A DNA stretch of 64,000 nt from Hyphomicrobiales bacterium (GCA_900467745.1 UBQW01000038.1:22521-86520); one strand, 5' to 3'; counted from the stretch's first letter, positions 17,342 through 25,929 are shown. Numbers and translations: made by a program. The notes: generated by a model from the sequence alone, not told the origin.

Positions 17342-18427
17342 ATGATCAATCTCAAGAACGTTCGCAAATTCTATGGCGCCCTGGAGGTCATCAAGGGCGT
17401 CGACATCACCGTCGAGGACGGCGAGTTCGCCGTATTCGTCGGGCCTTCGGGTTGCGGAAAGTCGACCCTTTTGCGGATGATCGCCGGGCTGGAAGGCATC
17501 GATGACGGCGACCTCATCCTGAACGGCAAGCGTATCAATGACCTGCCGCCGGACAAACGCGGCATCGCCATGGTGTTTCAGTCCTACGCGCTTTATCCGC
17601 ATATGACCGTGGCGCAGAACATCGGCTTCTCGCTCAGCCTGAAAAAAGTGCCGGAAACCGAAATCCGCAAGCAGGTCGAAGGCGTCGCCGAAATCCTGCA
17701 ACTGACTGATTATCTCGATCGCCGCCCCGCCGCACTGTCAGGCGGTCAAAGACAGCGCGTCGCGATCGGTCGAGCCATCATCAAGAAGCCGTCGTTGATC
17801 CTGTTCGATGAACCGCTGTCGAACCTCGATTCGGCGCTTCGTGTACAGATGCGTGCCGAGTTGCAGCGCTTGCACCGCGAATTGAAGGCGACCGTCGTTT
17901 ACGTCACCCACGATCAGGTCGAGGCCATGACCATGGCCGACCGCATCGTCGTCCTGAACAAGGGGCTTGTCGCCCAGCAGGGCGCACCGATGGACCTCTA
18001 TCACAAGCCCGACAACGAGTTCGTCGCCACCTTCATCGGCTCGCCGCGCATGAACACCGTTCCCGTGACGATCAGCAAGCCGCAGGCCGGCGCATTGCGC
18101 GTTCAAAGCCCGATCGGATTGACGCTCAACCTGCCGGATGGAGCCGGAACGGTGCCCGACGGTGCCGCCACGCTCGGTATCCGACCGGAGCACTTCAAGA
18201 TCGGACCCGAGGGCCAGGGAAAATTCACGGCCGACGTCGTCATCGTCGAGCGCCTGGGCGTCGAGACCTACATGACCGTCGGCTCTGAAAACCAGCCGAT
18301 CGTCGTCCGCGCCGAAGGCGATGTCGCGGTACGCCCCGGCGATCGCGTTTCGCTGACAGCAGACGGCACCGCCTGCCACCTGTTCGACACCACCGGGCGC
18401 GTTATCCGCTCGGCTCAATCATCCTAA
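17342..18427 (+). CDS. Sugar ABC transporter ATP-binding protein (MsmK/UgpC type)
   Basis: A 361-residue cytoplasmic ATPase. Walker A GPSGCGKST at about residues 36-44, Q-loop VFQSYALYPHMTV, signature LSGGQRQRVAIGRA, Walker B LILFDEPLSNLD and H-loop YVTHDQVEAMT. The TOBE regulatory region includes TLGIRPEHFKIG, the typical CUT1 hallmark. It starts 21 bp after the MalG-type permease. ATPases of this class can be shared among several sugar importers. Confidence 0.92.
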   Translation: MINLKNVRKFYGALEVIKGVDITVEDGEFAVFVGPSGCGKSTLLRMIAGLEGIDDGDLILNGKRINDLPPDKRGIAMVFQSYALYPHMTVAQNIGFSLSLKKVPETEIRKQVEGVAEILQLTDYLDRRPAALSGGQRQRVAIGRAIIKKPSLILFDEPLSNLDSALRVQMRAELQRLHRELKATVVYVTHDQVEAMTMADRIVVLNKGLVAQQGAPMDLYHKPDNEFVATFIGSPRMNTVPVTISKPQAGALRVQSPIGLTLNLPDGAGTVPDGAATLGIRPEHFKIGPEGQGKFTADVVIVERLGVETYMTVGSENQPIVVRAEGDVAVRPGDRVSLTADGTACHLFDTTGRVIRSAQSS

Positions 18428-18452
18428 TCACGTTGATAACATCGAGGACATC

Positions 18453-19199
18453 ATGACGATCAAGGTCACAATCTGGAACGAGGGACGCCACGAGCAATTG
18501 CACAAGGAGGTTCAGGAGATCTATCCCGATCGCATCGATGGTGCAATTGCGGCAGGCATTGCGCATCCGGATTTCGAGATTCGTCGAGGCACGCTCGATG
18601 ATCCCGATGAAGGCCTGCCCGACCAGGTACTCAACGATACCGACGTCTTGCTCTGGTGGGGCCATATGGCGCATGAGGACGTCAGTGACGGGCTGATCGA
18701 CCGTATCCAGCAGCGCGTTCTGAAGGGGATGGGCCTGCTCGTTCTGCATTCAGGGCACCACTCCAAGCTCTTCCGCCGGCTGATGGGCACGAACGCCAAC
18801 CTGTCCTGGCGCGAAACGCCGGAGGGCGATCTTGAGCGTGTTTGGGTGGTCAACCCTTCTCATCCGATCGCGGAGGGACTGCCGCCCTATTTCGAGGTGA
18901 ATGCATCGGAGATGTACGGCGAGCCCTTCGACATCCCGCAGCCCGACGAGCTGGTACTCATTTCTTGGTACTCGGGTGGCGAGGTGTTTCGCAGTGGCTG
19001 CACCTTCCAACGCGGCCGGGGACGGATCTTCTTCTTCAGCCCGGGGCATGAGACCTACCCGATCTATCACGACAAGACCATTCACAAGGTCATCTCGAAC
19101 GGGATCCGCTGGGCAAAGCAGAACCACACCGACGGCCGCATCCTGGAGAACTGGCACCGCGCCGAGCCGCTGCACGGTCGCCCTTCCAAGAAAGCCTGA
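18453..19199 (+). CDS. ThuA-family protein, last gene of the sugar operon
   Basis: A 248-residue protein of the ThuA/trehalose-utilisation family (class I glutamine amidotransferase-like fold). Visible family segments are TIWNEGRHEQ at the start, LLWWGHMAHEDV, LLVLHSGHHSKLF, NPSHPIAEGLP and FFFSPGHETYP. Established work in Sinorhizobium links ThuA and ThuB to use of trehalose, maltose and sucrose with 3-keto sugars as intermediates. Here the ThuA-like gene closes the importer operon while the ThuB-like oxidoreductase is divergent, so the locus is related to, but not the same as, canonical thuEFGKAB. GAGGA precedes the ATG. Confidence 0.85.
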   Translation: MTIKVTIWNEGRHEQLHKEVQEIYPDRIDGAIAAGIAHPDFEIRRGTLDDPDEGLPDQVLNDTDVLLWWGHMAHEDVSDGLIDRIQQRVLKGMGLLVLHSGHHSKLFRRLMGTNANLSWRETPEGDLERVWVVNPSHPIAEGLPPYFEVNASEMYGEPFDIPQPDELVLISWYSGGEVFRSGCTFQRGRGRIFFFSPGHETYPIYHDKTIHKVISNGIRWAKQNHTDGRILENWHRAEPLHGRPSKKA

Positions 19200-19414
19200 G
19201 CTCCACCGTTTTGTCCGTTGAACACCGGCGTGGCCCACGGTCACGCCGCTTCCGGCACTGAAAAAGCCACTAACGGCTCCAGTTGCAAGTCCTGGGCAAT
19301 TCGGCCAATTTGATCTTGCCGGCCGGGACACCAGTTTATCCTTCGCACCAGAAAGACGCTGAGGCGATCAGTGCCGGCGTCAATGCGGGCAACTTGTCAA
19401 ACAGGATGAATGCG

Positions 19415-20869
19415 ATGCAGCTGAAAGACCCTTCCCTTTTTCGCCAGGCCGCTCTTGTTGGCGGAAATTGGATCGATGCCGATCCCGCCAATGCGATCGA
19501 GGTCAACAATCCGGCCACCGGAGAGATCATCGGCCGCGTGCCCAAGCTGGGCGGCGCCGAGACAAAGGCGGCGATCGAGGCCGCGCGCGTCGCGCAGAAG
19601 GGCTGGGCTGCCCGCACCGCTAAGGAACGCGCCGGCATCCTGCGGAAGTGGTTCGATCTGATGATCGAGAACAAGGACGACCTCGGGCGAATCCTGACGC
19701 TTGAGCAAGGCAAGCCGCTTGCCGAAGCCACCGGCGAGATCGTCTACGGTGCGAGCTTTATCGAATGGTTTGCGGAGGAAGCGCGGCGCATCTATGGCGA
19801 CCTGATACCGGGCCACCAGCCAGACAAGCGCATCATGGTCATGAAGCAGCCGATCGGCGTGGTCGCGGCGATCACGCCCTGGAATTTCCCCAATGCGATG
19901 ATCACCCGCAAGGCCGGCCCGGCGCTTGCGGCAGGTTGTGCCATGGTGCTGAAGCCGGCATCGCAGACGCCGTTCTCGGCAATCGCGATTGCCGTGCTTG
20001 CCGAGCGCGCCGGCCTGCCGGCCGGGCTTTTCTCGGTGCTAACAGGCTCCGCCGCCGCGATCGGCGCGGAGATGACGTCGAACCCGACCGTGCGCAAGCT
20101 TACCTTTACTGGATCGACCGAAATCGGCGCCGAGCTCTACAAGCAGAGCGCGCCGACGATCAAGAAACTCGGGCTCGAGCTCGGCGGCAATGCGCCGTTC
20201 ATCGTCTTCGACGATGCTGATCTCGACGCAGCCGTCGAGGGTGCTCTGATCGCGAAGTTTCGCAACAACGGTCAGACCTGCGTCTGCGCCAACAGGCTCT
20301 ATGTGCAGGACGGCGTTTACGACGCCTTCTCGAAGAAGCTCGCGGATGCCGTCGGCAAACTGAAGACCGGCAATGGCTTCGATGAGGGCGTGATCCTCGG
20401 TCCGTTGATCGACAAGCCGGCGCTCGAGAAAGTTGAGGAGCATGTGGCTGACGCGCTGGCGAAGGGTGCAAACATCATCCAGGGTGGCAAGCCGCATGCG
20501 CTTGGCGGCACTTTCTACGAGGCCACCGTTCTCGCCAACGTCACGAAGGATATGGCAGTCGCGCGCGAAGAGACATTCGGCCCGCTTGCTCCCCTCTTCC
20601 GCTTCAAAGACGAGGCGGATGTGATCGAACAGGCCAACGACACCGAATTCGGCCTCGCTTCCTATTTCTACGCCAAGGACCTCGCGCGTGTGTTCCGCGT
20701 TGCCGAGGCGCTGGAATATGGGATGGTCGGCGTGAATACGGGCCTGATCTCGACGGCGGAAGCGCCGTTCGGTGGCGTGAAGCTCTCAGGTCTCGGCCGC
20801 GAAGGCTCGCGGTACGGTATCGAGGAGTTCACCGAGATCAAATATGTCTGCCTCGGCGGCATCAGCTGA
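19415..20869 (+). CDS. gabD: NAD(P)-dependent succinate-semialdehyde dehydrogenase
   Basis: Oxidises succinate semialdehyde to succinate, the last step of GABA breakdown, in the cytoplasm. The 484-residue protein aligns closely with E. coli GabD from MQLKDPSLFRQ onward. It has ITPWNFP, the FTGSTEIG cofactor loop, the general-base Glu in LELGGNAPF, and the catalytic Cys in GQTCVCANR. The ATG at 19415 matches the GabD N-terminus; ATG 19406 and a far-upstream start at 19283 are less likely. No gabT neighbours it. It follows the thu-like operon on the same strand after about 215 bp, probably with its own promoter. Confidence 0.92.
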   Translation: MQLKDPSLFRQAALVGGNWIDADPANAIEVNNPATGEIIGRVPKLGGAETKAAIEAARVAQKGWAARTAKERAGILRKWFDLMIENKDDLGRILTLEQGKPLAEATGEIVYGASFIEWFAEEARRIYGDLIPGHQPDKRIMVMKQPIGVVAAITPWNFPNAMITRKAGPALAAGCAMVLKPASQTPFSAIAIAVLAERAGLPAGLFSVLTGSAAAIGAEMTSNPTVRKLTFTGSTEIGAELYKQSAPTIKKLGLELGGNAPFIVFDDADLDAAVEGALIAKFRNNGQTCVCANRLYVQDGVYDAFSKKLADAVGKLKTGNGFDEGVILGPLIDKPALEKVEEHVADALAKGANIIQGGKPHALGGTFYEATVLANVTKDMAVAREETFGPLAPLFRFKDEADVIEQANDTEFGLASYFYAKDLARVFRVAEALEYGMVGVNTGLISTAEAPFGGVKLSGLGREGSRYGIEEFTEIKYVCLGGIS

Positions 20870-20964
20870 CACCTGGCCGAGCGAAAGGCGCGCAGACCTG
20901 ACGGGTTGCGCGCTGGCGCTACCAATCCGGAAAACTGAAAGCTGAAGAACGCGTGGGTCAGAAT

Positions 20965-21120
20965 CGAAAAAGCCTGCCGCGGGAGGAGGTGCGACAGGCT
21001 TTTCGAATATAACAGAACGACAGCTGGGAGGAGGAGTGCTGTCATTCCCGCAGGCACCCTTGGGAGGAGGATAAGGCCACCTGCAACTCGAAGCTCTGCG
21101 GGAGGAGGTGCATCGCTTCG
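20965..21120 (-). ncRNA. Tandem CCTCCTCCC-loop small RNA array (cuckoo/CcsR type)
   Basis: On the minus strand the nonamer CCTCCTCCC occurs four times (plus-strand positions 20981-20989, 21026-21034, 21062-21070, 21100-21108). Each lies in the loop of its own stem: 20965-20976/20995-21005, 21019-21024/21038-21043, 21050-21054/21080-21084 and 21089-21094/21115-21120. The leftmost hairpin has an 11-bp stem and ends in a T-run on the minus strand, so it can be the terminator of a leftward transcript. Hairpins with a CCUCCUCCC loop define the alphaproteobacterial cuckoo RNA family, and the same motif marks the CcsR RNAs of Rhodobacter. No promoter is clear upstream. On the plus strand the loops read as repeated GGGAGGAGG, but no genes follow those sites. 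Confidence 0.8.
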
Positions 21121-21310
21121 ATGATTTGTTTATACAGCAAGCACGCTCAAATCATAGGCATAGTTCTGCAGAACAGCTATGCGCTATGCGCGTGACGCGC
21201 AGCTTCTGTCGCAGATCTGCGACATGCTACCCTTGCCGCGCCGGCCGCCGGCCCCCTTGGAATTTCCGCGTTTTCTGCTACCACGCGCCGGAAAACATGA
21301 GGAAACGCCG

Positions 21311-21838
21311 ATGAGCGCCGCATTTTATCGTGACTATGTTGTCGACCTGAAGGCACGTATCGACGATCTGCATACCAACCCCGGCAGCTATCAGACCTAC
21401 GATCTGACGATGGAGCTGCTCGCCCAGAAAAACCTGATCAGCTACGCGATGAGACGTAAGCAGGGCCAGGTGGACAGCCTTTTCTACCGTCGCGACACGA
21501 CAAGCGGCCAAGGCACGCAGATGTCGCAGGAGACGGCCTACCGGGTGTTTTCCGGCTTCTTCGGACTAGGCCAGTTCCTGGCGTCGACGGGCCAAGCAAA
21601 CGGGCTCGGCGAGGAAGCGTTCGCGCAGACGCTGACGGCGGGATGGGAATATCCGACCTGTGCAGTGCAATTCGCCTACCGCAAGAAGGGCCAGCCGCGC
21701 GGCGCTTCGATGAAAATGCTATTCGTCGGGCTGAATGGTGACGCGGATGCAGCGATCTTCGAGGCCAAGCTGACGCAACCCGAGCTCCTAATCGGCACAC
21801 GGCCGTTCTCGACCAAGCTACTGTGGGAATGGAAGTAA
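21311..21838 (+). CDS. Conserved hypothetical protein
   Basis: A 175-residue soluble protein I cannot assign to a family. It starts at the ATG at 21311, with AGGAAA 7 nt upstream; a longer in-frame reading from 21179 includes an unlikely proline-rich stretch. No signal peptide or membrane segment is seen. The first half is helical and charged (YVVDLKARIDDLHTNPG); the second half contains GWEYPTCAVQFAYRKKG and MKMLFVGLNGDAD. It converges on oxyR with only 7 bp between stop codons. The upstream 130 bp hold the small RNA array, transcribed the other way. Confidence 0.7.
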   Translation: MSAAFYRDYVVDLKARIDDLHTNPGSYQTYDLTMELLAQKNLISYAMRRKQGQVDSLFYRRDTTSGQGTQMSQETAYRVFSGFFGLGQFLASTGQANGLGEEAFAQTLTAGWEYPTCAVQFAYRKKGQPRGASMKMLFVGLNGDADAAIFEAKLTQPELLIGTRPFSTKLLWEWK

Positions 21839-21845
21839 CGTCGCC

Positions 21846-22763
21846 TTAGGCGGTCGGCTCCGGTCGGATGTCGGCAAGCAGCTCCTGGGCAACGTCGCGC
21901 AGGAGACCGGCGATACTTTCCAGAAAAGTGCCCATCGCCGAACCCTTGCGCCAGCATATGCCGATCCGCCTGTTCGGCGATATGCCTTCGAAACGCAGCA
22001 GCCTTATGTCGCCCGACGCCGGATACAGCGCGGCCAGCTCCGGCAGAAGCGTGATCCCCACATTGGCGCCGACCATCTGGCGCAGTGTCTCCAGGCTGGT
22101 GGCGCGAAACGAGGTGCGCTCGCTTGCACCCGACAAGCGGCACACATCGAGCGCCTGTTCGCGCAGGCAGTGCCCCTCTTCCAGCAACATAAGGTCGTAG
22201 CGATCGAGGTCCCCGAGCACCAGGGACTGCCGCCTTGCGAGCGGATGCATGTCGGGAACGGCGAGCAGAAAGTCTTCCTCGAAGAGACACTCGGCTTTCA
22301 GGTGGTCGTCATTGACGGGAAGAGCGAGGATCGTGGCATCGAGATTGCCGCTTTTAAGGCGCGCCAGGAGTGCATCGCTCTTTTCCTCGATCAGCAGCGT
22401 CTCCAGCCGCGGGAACTGCCTGTGGATGCGCGGCACCGCATGCGGCAGGAAATAGGGAGCGAGCGTCGGGAAGATGCCGAGACGCAGGGTGCCCACCTCC
22501 GGATTGAGGCTGCGCAAGGCCGATGACCTGATCTCGGCAACCTCCTGCATGATGCGCCTTGCCCGCTTGACGGTATCCTCGCCGAACGGTGTCAACATGA
22601 CCGTGCGCGGCGTGCGCTCGATCAGCGGAGCGCCAAGGGTCTCCTCCAGTTTCCGGATCTGCATGGAGAGTGTCGGCTGGCTGACCAGGCACGCTTCGGC
22701 GGCTCGGCCAAAATGCCGGTGGTCCGCCAAGGCAATCAGGTATTCCAGCTCGCGAAGCGTCAT
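21846..22763 (-). CDS. oxyR: Hydrogen-peroxide sensor and LysR-type regulator OxyR
   Basis: A 305-residue LysR-family regulator. The N-terminal helix-turn-helix (FGRAAEACLVSQPTLSMQI) precedes a peroxide-sensing domain. The redox cysteines are at residues 199 and 208 (EEGHCLREQALDVC), the same positions and spacing as in E. coli OxyR, where they form the peroxide-induced disulfide. It lies 22 bp downstream of ahpF on the same strand, so it is probably co-transcribed with the peroxidase it regulates. An ATAG-N7-CTAT site upstream of ahpC is the likely target. Confidence 0.93.
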   Translation of the reverse strand: MTLRELEYLIALADHRHFGRAAEACLVSQPTLSMQIRKLEETLGAPLIERTPRTVMLTPFGEDTVKRARRIMQEVAEIRSSALRSLNPEVGTLRLGIFPTLAPYFLPHAVPRIHRQFPRLETLLIEEKSDALLARLKSGNLDATILALPVNDDHLKAECLFEEDFLLAVPDMHPLARRQSLVLGDLDRYDLMLLEEGHCLREQALDVCRLSGASERTSFRATSLETLRQMVGANVGITLLPELAALYPASGDIRLLRFEGISPNRRIGICWRKGSAMGTFLESIAGLLRDVAQELLADIRPEPTA

Positions 22764-22785
22764 TGCAGAACCGTGTCGATCAGCC

Positions 22786-24366
22786 TCAAGCCGCCTTCAC
22801 CGCATCCTCGTCCGGGCCAGACATGCGGATCAGATGGTCGAAGGCTGCAAGCGACGCCTTCGCGCCCTCGCCGAGCGCAATCACGATCTGCTTGTAAGGC
22901 ACTGTGGTGCAATCGCCGGCGGCAAAGACACCGGGAACCGAGGTCTGGCCGTGGTGATCGACAATGATCTCGCCGCGTGGCGACAGTTCGATGGCGCCCT
23001 TCAGCCATTCGGTGTTCGGAAGCAGGCCGATCTGGACGAAGATGCCCTCCAGATCGAGCGTGTGGCGCTGACCGGCAATGCGGTTTTCGTAGACGAGCCC
23101 GGTCACCTTCTGGCCATTGCCCAGCACTTCCGTCGTCTTGGCGGAAAGCAGGATATCGACGTTGGGAAGGCTGCGCAGCTTGCGCTGCAGGACGTCATCG
23201 GCACGCAGCTTGTTGTCGAACTCGATCAGCGTCACGTGGCTGACGATGTTGGCAAGGTCGATCGCCGCCTCGACGCCGGAATTGCCACCGCCGATGACGG
23301 CAACGCGCTTGCCCTTGAACAGCGGACCGTCGCAATGCGGGCAATAGGCAACGCCCTTGTTGCGATACTGGTCTTCGCCGGGAACGCCCATCTGCCGCCA
23401 GCGGGCGCCGGTCGACAGGATCACCGTCTTCGAGCGCAGCGTCGCGCCATTGGCGAGTTCGACCGCGATCATGTCCTTGCCGGGAACGAGCTTTTCGGCG
23501 CGCTGCAGGTTCATGATATCAACGTCATATTGCTTCACATGCGCTTCCAGCGAAGCCGCAAACTGTGGTCCTTCGGTATGTTGCACCGAGATGAAGTTTT
23601 CGATCGCCATCGTATCGAGAACCTGACCGCCAAAGCGCTCGGCGGCAACGCCGGTGCGGATGCCCTTGCGCGCGGCGTAGATGGCCGCCGCAGCGCCGGC
23701 CGGACCGCCGCCGATGACGAGCACGTCGTAAGTTTCGCGGCCATTCAGCTTCTCGGCGGCACGAGCAGCGGAGTCGGTGTCGAGCTTGGAGACGATCTCC
23801 TCGACTTCCATTCGGCCCTGACCGAACAGCTGGCCGTTGAGATAGACCGTCGGCACAGACATGACCTGGCGGCTTTGAACTTCGGCCGGGAACACGCCGC
23901 CATCGATCGCCACATGCTTCACGCGCGGGTTCAGCACGGCCATCAGGTTCAGTGCCTGCACGACATCGGGGCAATTCTGGCAGGTGAGCGAGAAATAGGT
24001 CTCGAAAAGGAAATCGCCGTCGAGATCCTTGATCTGATCGATGATTGCCTGCTCGGTGCGCGGCGGATGACCGCCGACCTGCAGCAGAGCGAGCACAAGC
24101 GAGGTAAACTCATGGCCCATCGGAATGCCGGCGAAGCGCAGGTTGATGTCGTGGCCCGGGCTGGTCAGCGCGAAGGATGGTGCACGCTCGCCGTCATCAC
24201 GCATTTCCACGACCGAAATCTTGTCGGAAAGAGCGACCAGTTCGGCGAGAAGCTCCGACATCTCTTTCGACTTGGCGCTGTCATTGACCGAAGCGGTGAT
24301 CGCGATCGGGCGAACGACCCGTTCCAGATAGCCCTTCAACTGGGATTTCAGATTGTCGTCGAGCAT
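22786..24366 (-). CDS. ahpF: Alkyl hydroperoxide reductase subunit F
   Basis: A 526-residue cytoplasmic flavoprotein that uses NADH to re-reduce AhpC. The N-terminal thioredoxin-like domains carry the CQNC redox pair (Cys129/Cys132); the thioredoxin-reductase-like part has the FAD motif VLVIGGGPAGAAAA, the CPHC redox pair, the NAD(P) motif VAVIGGGNSGVEAA and the C-terminal FAD motif GVFAAGDCTTVPYKQ. The length and domain order are those of full AhpF. The gene is downstream of ahpC with a 106-bp gap holding a hairpin, and upstream of oxyR. Confidence 0.95.
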   Translation of the reverse strand: MLDDNLKSQLKGYLERVVRPIAITASVNDSAKSKEMSELLAELVALSDKISVVEMRDDGERAPSFALTSPGHDINLRFAGIPMGHEFTSLVLALLQVGGHPPRTEQAIIDQIKDLDGDFLFETYFSLTCQNCPDVVQALNLMAVLNPRVKHVAIDGGVFPAEVQSRQVMSVPTVYLNGQLFGQGRMEVEEIVSKLDTDSAARAAEKLNGRETYDVLVIGGGPAGAAAAIYAARKGIRTGVAAERFGGQVLDTMAIENFISVQHTEGPQFAASLEAHVKQYDVDIMNLQRAEKLVPGKDMIAVELANGATLRSKTVILSTGARWRQMGVPGEDQYRNKGVAYCPHCDGPLFKGKRVAVIGGGNSGVEAAIDLANIVSHVTLIEFDNKLRADDVLQRKLRSLPNVDILLSAKTTEVLGNGQKVTGLVYENRIAGQRHTLDLEGIFVQIGLLPNTEWLKGAIELSPRGEIIVDHHGQTSVPGVFAAGDCTTVPYKQIVIALGEGAKASLAAFDHLIRMSGPDEDAVKAA

Positions 24367-24428
24367 GGGACACTCCGCTAAAAATGGATGGCCGCGCCGC
24401 GTTTAAGGCGCTGAATATGGTATTGGGT

Positions 24429-24458
24429 GCCGCCTTCCAGTCTAAACCGGAAGGCGGC
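24429..24458 (-). other. Intercistronic hairpin between ahpC and ahpF
   Basis: A perfect 10-bp GC-rich stem (24429-24438 with 24449-24458) and 10-nt loop, 15 bp after the ahpC stop. No T-run follows on the minus strand, so it may stabilise the ahpC message or partly attenuate ahpF, giving more AhpC than AhpF. Confidence 0.6.
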
Positions 24459-24472
24459 CTATTATTTGAACG

Positions 24473-25036
24473 TCAGATCTTGCCGACGAGGTGCAGCGAC
24501 GGAGCGAGCGTCTTTTCGCCCTCTTCCCACTTGGCCGGGCAAACTTCACCCGGATGCGCGCGCACATACTGCGCAGCCTTGATGCGACGCAGCAGGTCGA
24601 CAGCATTGCGGCCGATACCTTCGGCGGTGACTTCCATAGCCTGGATGACGCCATCGGGATCGACAACGAAGGTGCCGCGGTCGGCAAGGCCTTCGGATTC
24701 GCGCATGACTTCGAAGTTGCGGCTGATCGTGCCGGTCGGGTCGCCGATCATCGTATACTGGATCTTGCCAATGGTCTCCGAGCTGTCGTGCCAGGCCTTG
24801 TGGGTGAAATGCGTGTCGGTCGAGACCGAATAGACCTCGACGTCAAGGCGCTGCAGTTCGGCATAGTGATCGGCGACATCGCCGAGTTCCGTCGGGCAAA
24901 CGAAAGTAAAGTCAGCCGGATAGAAGAAGAATACCGCCCACTTGCCCTTGGTGTCGGCATCGGTCACTTCAATGAATTTGCCCTGCTTGAAGGCCTGCGC
25001 CTTGAAGGGCTTAATGGATGTGTTGATAAGGGACAT
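24473..25036 (-). CDS. ahpC: Alkyl hydroperoxide reductase AhpC (2-Cys peroxiredoxin)
   Basis: A 187-residue typical 2-Cys peroxiredoxin that reduces hydrogen peroxide and organic peroxides. The peroxidatic Cys47 lies in FTFVCPTELGD, and the resolving Cys166 in GEVCPAKW. The start ATG at 25036 has AGGAG 7 nt upstream; an in-frame extension of 18 codons has no such site. It leads the ahpC-ahpF-oxyR transcription unit. An ATAG-N7-CTAT motif about 100 bp upstream indicates OxyR control. Confidence 0.95.
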   Translation of the reverse strand: MSLINTSIKPFKAQAFKQGKFIEVTDADTKGKWAVFFFYPADFTFVCPTELGDVADHYAELQRLDVEVYSVSTDTHFTHKAWHDSSETIGKIQYTMIGDPTGTISRNFEVMRESEGLADRGTFVVDPDGVIQAMEVTAEGIGRNAVDLLRRIKAAQYVRAHPGEVCPAKWEEGEKTLAPSLHLVGKI

Positions 25037-25136
25037 GAAGGCTCCTGTAGAATTGCTGCGAAGCGAAAACCCGCTTTCGCGCCGCAACATAAACAGGGGT
25101 CGGCGATAAATGAAGTAGATAAAGAAAAATATTTTG

Positions 25137-25151
25137 ATAGATAATGCCTAT
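25137..25151 (-). promoter_or_regulatory. OxyR-type binding site upstream of ahpC
   Basis: ATAG-N7-CTAT at 25137-25151 matches one dimer half of the OxyR consensus (ATAGNTNNNANCTAT, with one mismatch at the internal A). A weaker repeat of the same shape lies 22 bp closer to ahpC at 25115-25129, the spacing expected for an OxyR tetramer. Confidence 0.7.
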
Positions 25152-25224
25152 CAAACGCCTGCGACGTGACGGTTATCAAGCGGCCGTCAGAAGCCGCTTG
25201 TCCCCGCAACGTCAGCGGTTTCGA

Positions 25225-25929
25225 TCACACCGATCGGCCGAGTCCGCCATCCACCTTGATATTCTGCCCGGTGATGTATCCGGCACCTTCCGACGCCAGA
25301 AACGCCACGGTCGCCGCGATCTCTTCGCTTGTGCCATAGCGCTTCATCGGTACCGATTCGCGGCGCTCCTCGGTTGCCGGCAGGCTGTCGATCCAGCCCG
25401 GAAGCACGTTGTTCATGCGGATTTTATCCGCCGCGTAGGTGTCGGCGAAGATCTTGGTGAAGGAGGCGAGACCGGCGCGGAAGACGGCGGACGTCGGGAA
25501 CATCGCTGTCGGTTCGAAGGCCCAGGCGGTCGAGATGTTGACGATCGCGCCAGACCTCTGCGCCTGCATGACCGGCGTCACGATCCGGGTCGGGCGGATG
25601 ACGTTCATCAGGTAGACGTCCATGCCCTTGTGCCAATCCTCATCGGTGATATCGAGGATCGGCGCGCGCGGGCCGTGTCCGGCGCTGTTGACGAGCACAT
25701 CGATGCGGCCCCAGGCTTGCATGGCGAGATCGACAAGGCGCTTGATATCGTCATTCGACTGGTTCGACCCCGTGACGCCGACGCCGCCGAGTTCCTTGGC
25801 CAGCGCCTCACCCTTACCCGAGGACGAGAGGATGGCGAGCTTGAAGCCATCGGCCGCCAGACGCTTGGCGGCATCCGCCCCCATGCCGCTACCGCCCGCC
25901 GTTACCAGCGCCACTTTTTCTACTGTCAT
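25225..25929 (-). CDS. SDR-family protein with altered catalytic residues
   Basis: A 234-residue short-chain dehydrogenase/reductase fold. It has the cofactor motif TAGGSGMGADA, the NSAGHGP version of the NNAG motif and the C-terminal segment PGWIDSLP. The active-site Ser is present (VNISTAW). Where classical SDRs have YxxxK before the helix, this protein reads SAVFRAG, so Tyr appears replaced by Ser and Lys by Arg. It may bind a dinucleotide without classical SDR catalysis. The start ATG is at 25929. It is divergent from a GcvA-like LysR gene 128 bp away, its likely regulator. Confidence 0.8.
   Translation of the reverse strand: MTVEKVALVTAGGSGMGADAAKRLAADGFKLAILSSSGKGEALAKELGGVGVTGSNQSNDDIKRLVDLAMQAWGRIDVLVNSAGHGPRAPILDITDEDWHKGMDVYLMNVIRPTRIVTPVMQAQRSGAIVNISTAWAFEPTAMFPTSAVFRAGLASFTKIFADTYAADKIRMNNVLPGWIDSLPATEERRESVPMKRYGTSEEIAATVAFLASEGAGYITGQNIKVDGGLGRSV

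Noticed and set aside
11931..19199. Canonical thuEFGKAB trehalose operon
   Set aside because: ThuB-like gene is divergent and paired with a LacI gene, so orthology is not shown.
20981..21108. Four GGGAGGAGG repeats as a CRISPR-like array or a row of ribosome-binding sites
   Set aside because: Repeats are only 9 bp, lie in hairpin loops with different stems, and no genes follow them on the plus strand; the small RNA explanation fits better.
22474..24381. 635-residue plus-strand frame
   Set aside because: It is antisense to oxyR and ahpF, which have clear motifs; a high-GC shadow frame.
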